NCBI RefSeq assembly: GCF_029910095.1
Contig: NZ_CP094526.1
Span: 7,688,001-7,752,000, forward strand
Length of the DNA: 64,000 bases
From: Bradyrhizobium sp. ISRA464
Lineage (GTDB): Bacteria; Pseudomonadota; Alphaproteobacteria; Rhizobiales; Xanthobacteraceae
Direction of reading: 5' to 3'
Shown here: in pieces, positions 62,041 to 64,000 of the stretch
How positions within the stretch are numbered: position 1 is the first letter of the stretch
Layout of the letters: every line of letters begins with the position of its first letter
Made by a program: the position numbers and the translations under genes
Notes under the pieces: generated by a model
Told to the model about the DNA's origin: nothing
Seen by the model: the letters and a program-made list of their open reading frames with translations, nothing else
Databases searched by the model: none

Positions 62041-62880
62041 ATGATGACCCTTCCCGAACTTGCGGCCGACGCCCTCGGCAAGTTCCTCGGCGAGTACATG
62101 CAGCGCCGGTTCGGCACTTCGCAAACTCAGCTGGTCGAGATGGTGCCCTCGATCGCGCGGATCGCGATCGAATGCATCGGCAACAGCGACGCGCTCTATC
62201 ACAATGTCGAGCACACCATGCTGGTGACGCTGGCCGGCCACGACATCCTGCGCGGGCGCGCGCTGCATTCGCACATGACCGCCGAAGACTATGCCCATGT
62301 CGTCATCGCCTGCCTCACGCATGACATCGGCTATGTGCGCGGGCTGTTCGAGGCCGACGACGCGGATGGCTATCTCGTCGCTGCCGATGGACGCAAGGTC
62401 ACGCTGCCACGCGGCTCGTCCGACGCCGCCCTGATGCCCTATCACGTCGACCGCTCCAAGATGTTCGTGACGGAGCGGATCAAGGGCATCGCCCAGCTCG
62501 ACAGGGGCCGGATCGCGCATGCCATCGAGGGCACGCGCTTTCCGTTGAGCGCCCCGGACGAGGCATTCGACGAGGAGGCCGCATTGCTGCGCGCCGCCGA
62601 CCTGATCGGGCAGCTCGGCGATCCCAATTACATCCGCAAGGCCAACGCGCTGTACCTGGAGTTCGAGGAGGCCGGGCTGAACCGAGAGCTCGGCTACGAT
62701 TCGCCGGCCGACCTTGTCAATCTCTATCCCCAGTTCTACTGGGATAGCGTCGCGCCGCATATCCAGAAGGCGATCCGCTACCTCAACATCACCTCCGCCG
62801 GGCGGCAATGGATTGCCAATCTCTACGGCAACGTCTTCCGCGCCGAGCGCGATATCTCGCTGTCGGGGCCTCAGAAATAG
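62041..62880 (+). CDS. HD-domain phosphohydrolase-like protein
   Basis: The 279-residue protein has a metal-dependent HD-superfamily pattern: His in YHNVEHTMLVTLAGHDIL, the HD pair in IACLTHDIGYVRGLF, and a further conserved Asp in LLRAADLIGQLGDPNY. It resembles eukaryotic PDE-type and bacterial HD/PDEase domains more than HD-GYP. The substrate (nucleotide or other phosphoester) is unknown. It is probably cytosolic. Confidence 0.8.
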   Translation: MMTLPELAADALGKFLGEYMQRRFGTSQTQLVEMVPSIARIAIECIGNSDALYHNVEHTMLVTLAGHDILRGRALHSHMTAEDYAHVVIACLTHDIGYVRGLFEADDADGYLVAADGRKVTLPRGSSDAALMPYHVDRSKMFVTERIKGIAQLDRGRIAHAIEGTRFPLSAPDEAFDEEAALLRAADLIGQLGDPNYIRKANALYLEFEEAGLNRELGYDSPADLVNLYPQFYWDSVAPHIQKAIRYLNITSAGRQWIANLYGNVFRAERDISLSGPQK

Positions 62881-62911
62881 GCGGGGCGTTCTAGATTACG
62901 CGCAAGAACTA

Positions 62912-63052
62912 TCTCCGTCACTCTGAGGAGCGCGGAACGCGCGTCTCGAAGGGTCGACGGCCACCGGCCGGGCCGTGCATCCTTCGAGGCTCGCCCAGCG
63001 GCGCAACTGCGCCGCAAGGCTCGCACCTCAGGACGACGGAGTTCAGTTCTGT
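62912..63052. repeat. inverted repeat of the TGAGGAGCGCGGAACGCG family
   Basis: CACTCTGAGGAGCGCGGAAC and CACCTCAGGACGACGG are inverted ends. Internal palindromes include GGCCACCGGCCGGGCC and GCGGCGCAACTGCGCCGC. It fills most of the gap between the HD gene and the last transporter. Confidence 0.6.
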
Positions 63053-63191
63053 TACTCGGCGTTGTGCCCTGCCGGTTGACGACATCTCGGGCGGTGTGGC
63101 TGCCGCAACAGATTGAGGCGATGCACGCATGGCACCAATCCGCTCTTTCGTCTTGCCGCAGCGGTAGATTCGGGCACAACATCAACGAATA

Positions 63192-64000
63192 ATGGCCGAC
63201 CTCCGCGCTTTGCCCGCCGCTCCCCCCATTCGCCGCTCGCCGCTGCGCTGGCTCAACGACCAGCCCTATCTGCTGCTCAGCCTGACGTCGCTGTTCTGGG
63301 CCGCCAACATCGTGCTGGCGCGCCATGTCGGCAGCCATGTGCCGCCGATCACGTTGACCACGATCCGCTGGACCGGCGTCTTCCTGATCCTGCTGCCGTT
63401 CGCCTGGCCGCATCTCAAGCAGGACTGGCCGAAGCTGCGCGGCGCGCTGCCGCTGATGCTGCTGTTGTCGGCAACCGGCTTCGCGTTCAACAACGCGATC
63501 TCCTACTGGGCCATGCAGTATACCGAGGCGCTCAATGCGCTCCTGATCCAGTCGGCCGGGCCGCTATTCGTGGCGCTGTGGTCGCTGATCCTGTTCGGCA
63601 TCCGGCTGACGCCCGCGCAACTCGCCGGCATCGCGATCTCGCTGGCCGGCGTGCTCACCATCATCCTGCGCGGCGATTTCTCCGCGCTCACCGGCATCAG
63701 CTTTAACAGGGGCGACATCATGTTCGGCTCCTCGCTGGTGTCCTTCGGGCTCTATTCGGCGCTGATCCCGCGGCGGCCGAAGATTCATCAGCTCTCGCTG
63801 ATCTCGTTCACCACCTGCTGCGGCGCGCTGCTGCTGCTGCCGTTCGCCACCTGGGAGTTCGCGAGCGGCGCGCGGCTGCAGTTCGACCTTCTGACCATGG
63901 CGACGCTGGGCTTCGTGCTGATCTTCCCGTCCACCCTCGCCTATCTGTTCTTCAACCGCGGCATCGCGCTGATCGGCCCGAACCGCGCCGCGCCGTTCTT
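63192..64000 (+). CDS. EamA/DMT-family transporter (partial, runs off window)
   Basis: The first 269 residues of a DMT transporter are present, from ATG 63192 (MADLRALPAAPPIRRSPLRWLNDQPYLLLSLTSLFWAANIVLARHVG) to the window edge at IGPNRAAPFF. It parallels the gene at 56941 segment by segment (NDQPYLLL/NQPYLLL, IRWTGVFLILLPFAW/LRWTAAFLIILPFAW, FPSTLAYLFFNRG/FPSTLAYICFNRG), so the two are paralogs. The substrate is unknown. Confidence 0.88.
   Translation, partial: MADLRALPAAPPIRRSPLRWLNDQPYLLLSLTSLFWAANIVLARHVGSHVPPITLTTIRWTGVFLILLPFAWPHLKQDWPKLRGALPLMLLLSATGFAFNNAISYWAMQYTEALNALLIQSAGPLFVALWSLILFGIRLTPAQLAGIAISLAGVLTIILRGDFSALTGISFNRGDIMFGSSLVSFGLYSALIPRRPKIHQLSLISFTTCCGALLLLPFATWEFASGARLQFDLLTMATLGFVLIFPSTLAYLFFNRGIALIGPNRAAPF

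Overview
The window is high-GC chromosomal DNA of an alphaproteobacterium, most likely a Bradyrhizobium or a close relative (Nitrobacteraceae). The reasons are the gene set (NdvA-type cyclic glucan exporter, a Caulobacter-like fliF-fliG-fliH-fliN-flbD operon next to sciP, TrcR/DUF1013, SciP/DUF1153) and gaps filled with the hairpin-rich dispersed repeats usual in these genomes. No rRNA, tRNA or CRISPR array was seen.

Layout. 0.3-7 kb: ndvA, a D-Ala-D-Ala carboxypeptidase, fadD, a DUF924 protein and a peroxiredoxin, all on +. 7-11 kb: rnhA, thrB and ispH on -, then trcR on + with a textbook terminator. 11-20 kb: prpE, a TPR/LprI-like protein, a cation/proton antiporter with a TTG start, an SDR, and a TAXI-TRAP uptake operon (binding protein, fused permease, DUF1850). 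20-31 kb: an MFS relic, a REC-EAL protein that has lost key residues, an eroded aldolase, several exported proteins of unknown function, a NUDIX hydrolase, a thioesterase, an aldo/keto reductase, and the divergent katG/oxyR peroxide pair. 31-51 kb: two same-length IS1182-type insertion sequences, encoding identical transposases, in opposite orientation. They flank coaA, an L,D-transpeptidase, sciP, the class II flagellar operon, an LLM flavoenzyme, a RecD/Dda-like helicase, msrA-msrB and small proteins. 51-64 kb: purA, ybaK, a LuxR regulator with a frameshifted tail, two EamA transporters of one family, an MCE protein, an FMN 2-hydroxyacid dehydrogenase, a TetR/membrane-protein pair around a perfect operator palindrome, a DUF1330 protein and an HD-domain protein.

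The most unusual signal is a ~465-nt repeat present twice (31489-31952 and 49013-49483), each copy directly left of an IS. The copies can be folded into the same structure: a 14-bp closing stem, a conserved hairpin, a hairpin with a compensatory base-pair change, and one hairpin whose whole stem sequence differs between copies while pairing is kept. That is covariation expected of a structured RNA or a DNA-hairpin element, not of a protein gene. Both IS copies sit at the same point in the hairpin at the 3' end of this repeat, in opposite orientation, with the same 3-bp flank GTC. They are therefore site-specific for this element and place about 16 kb of core genes, including the flagellar operon, between perfect inverted repeats.

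How genes work together: SciP, FlbD and probable CtrA half-sites point to cell-cycle control of the flagellar basal body. KatG/OxyR, the peroxiredoxin and MsrA/MsrB form the oxidative-stress set. FadD, PrpE and the TRAP system handle organic acids. NdvA, the carboxypeptidase and the L,D-transpeptidase act on the envelope.
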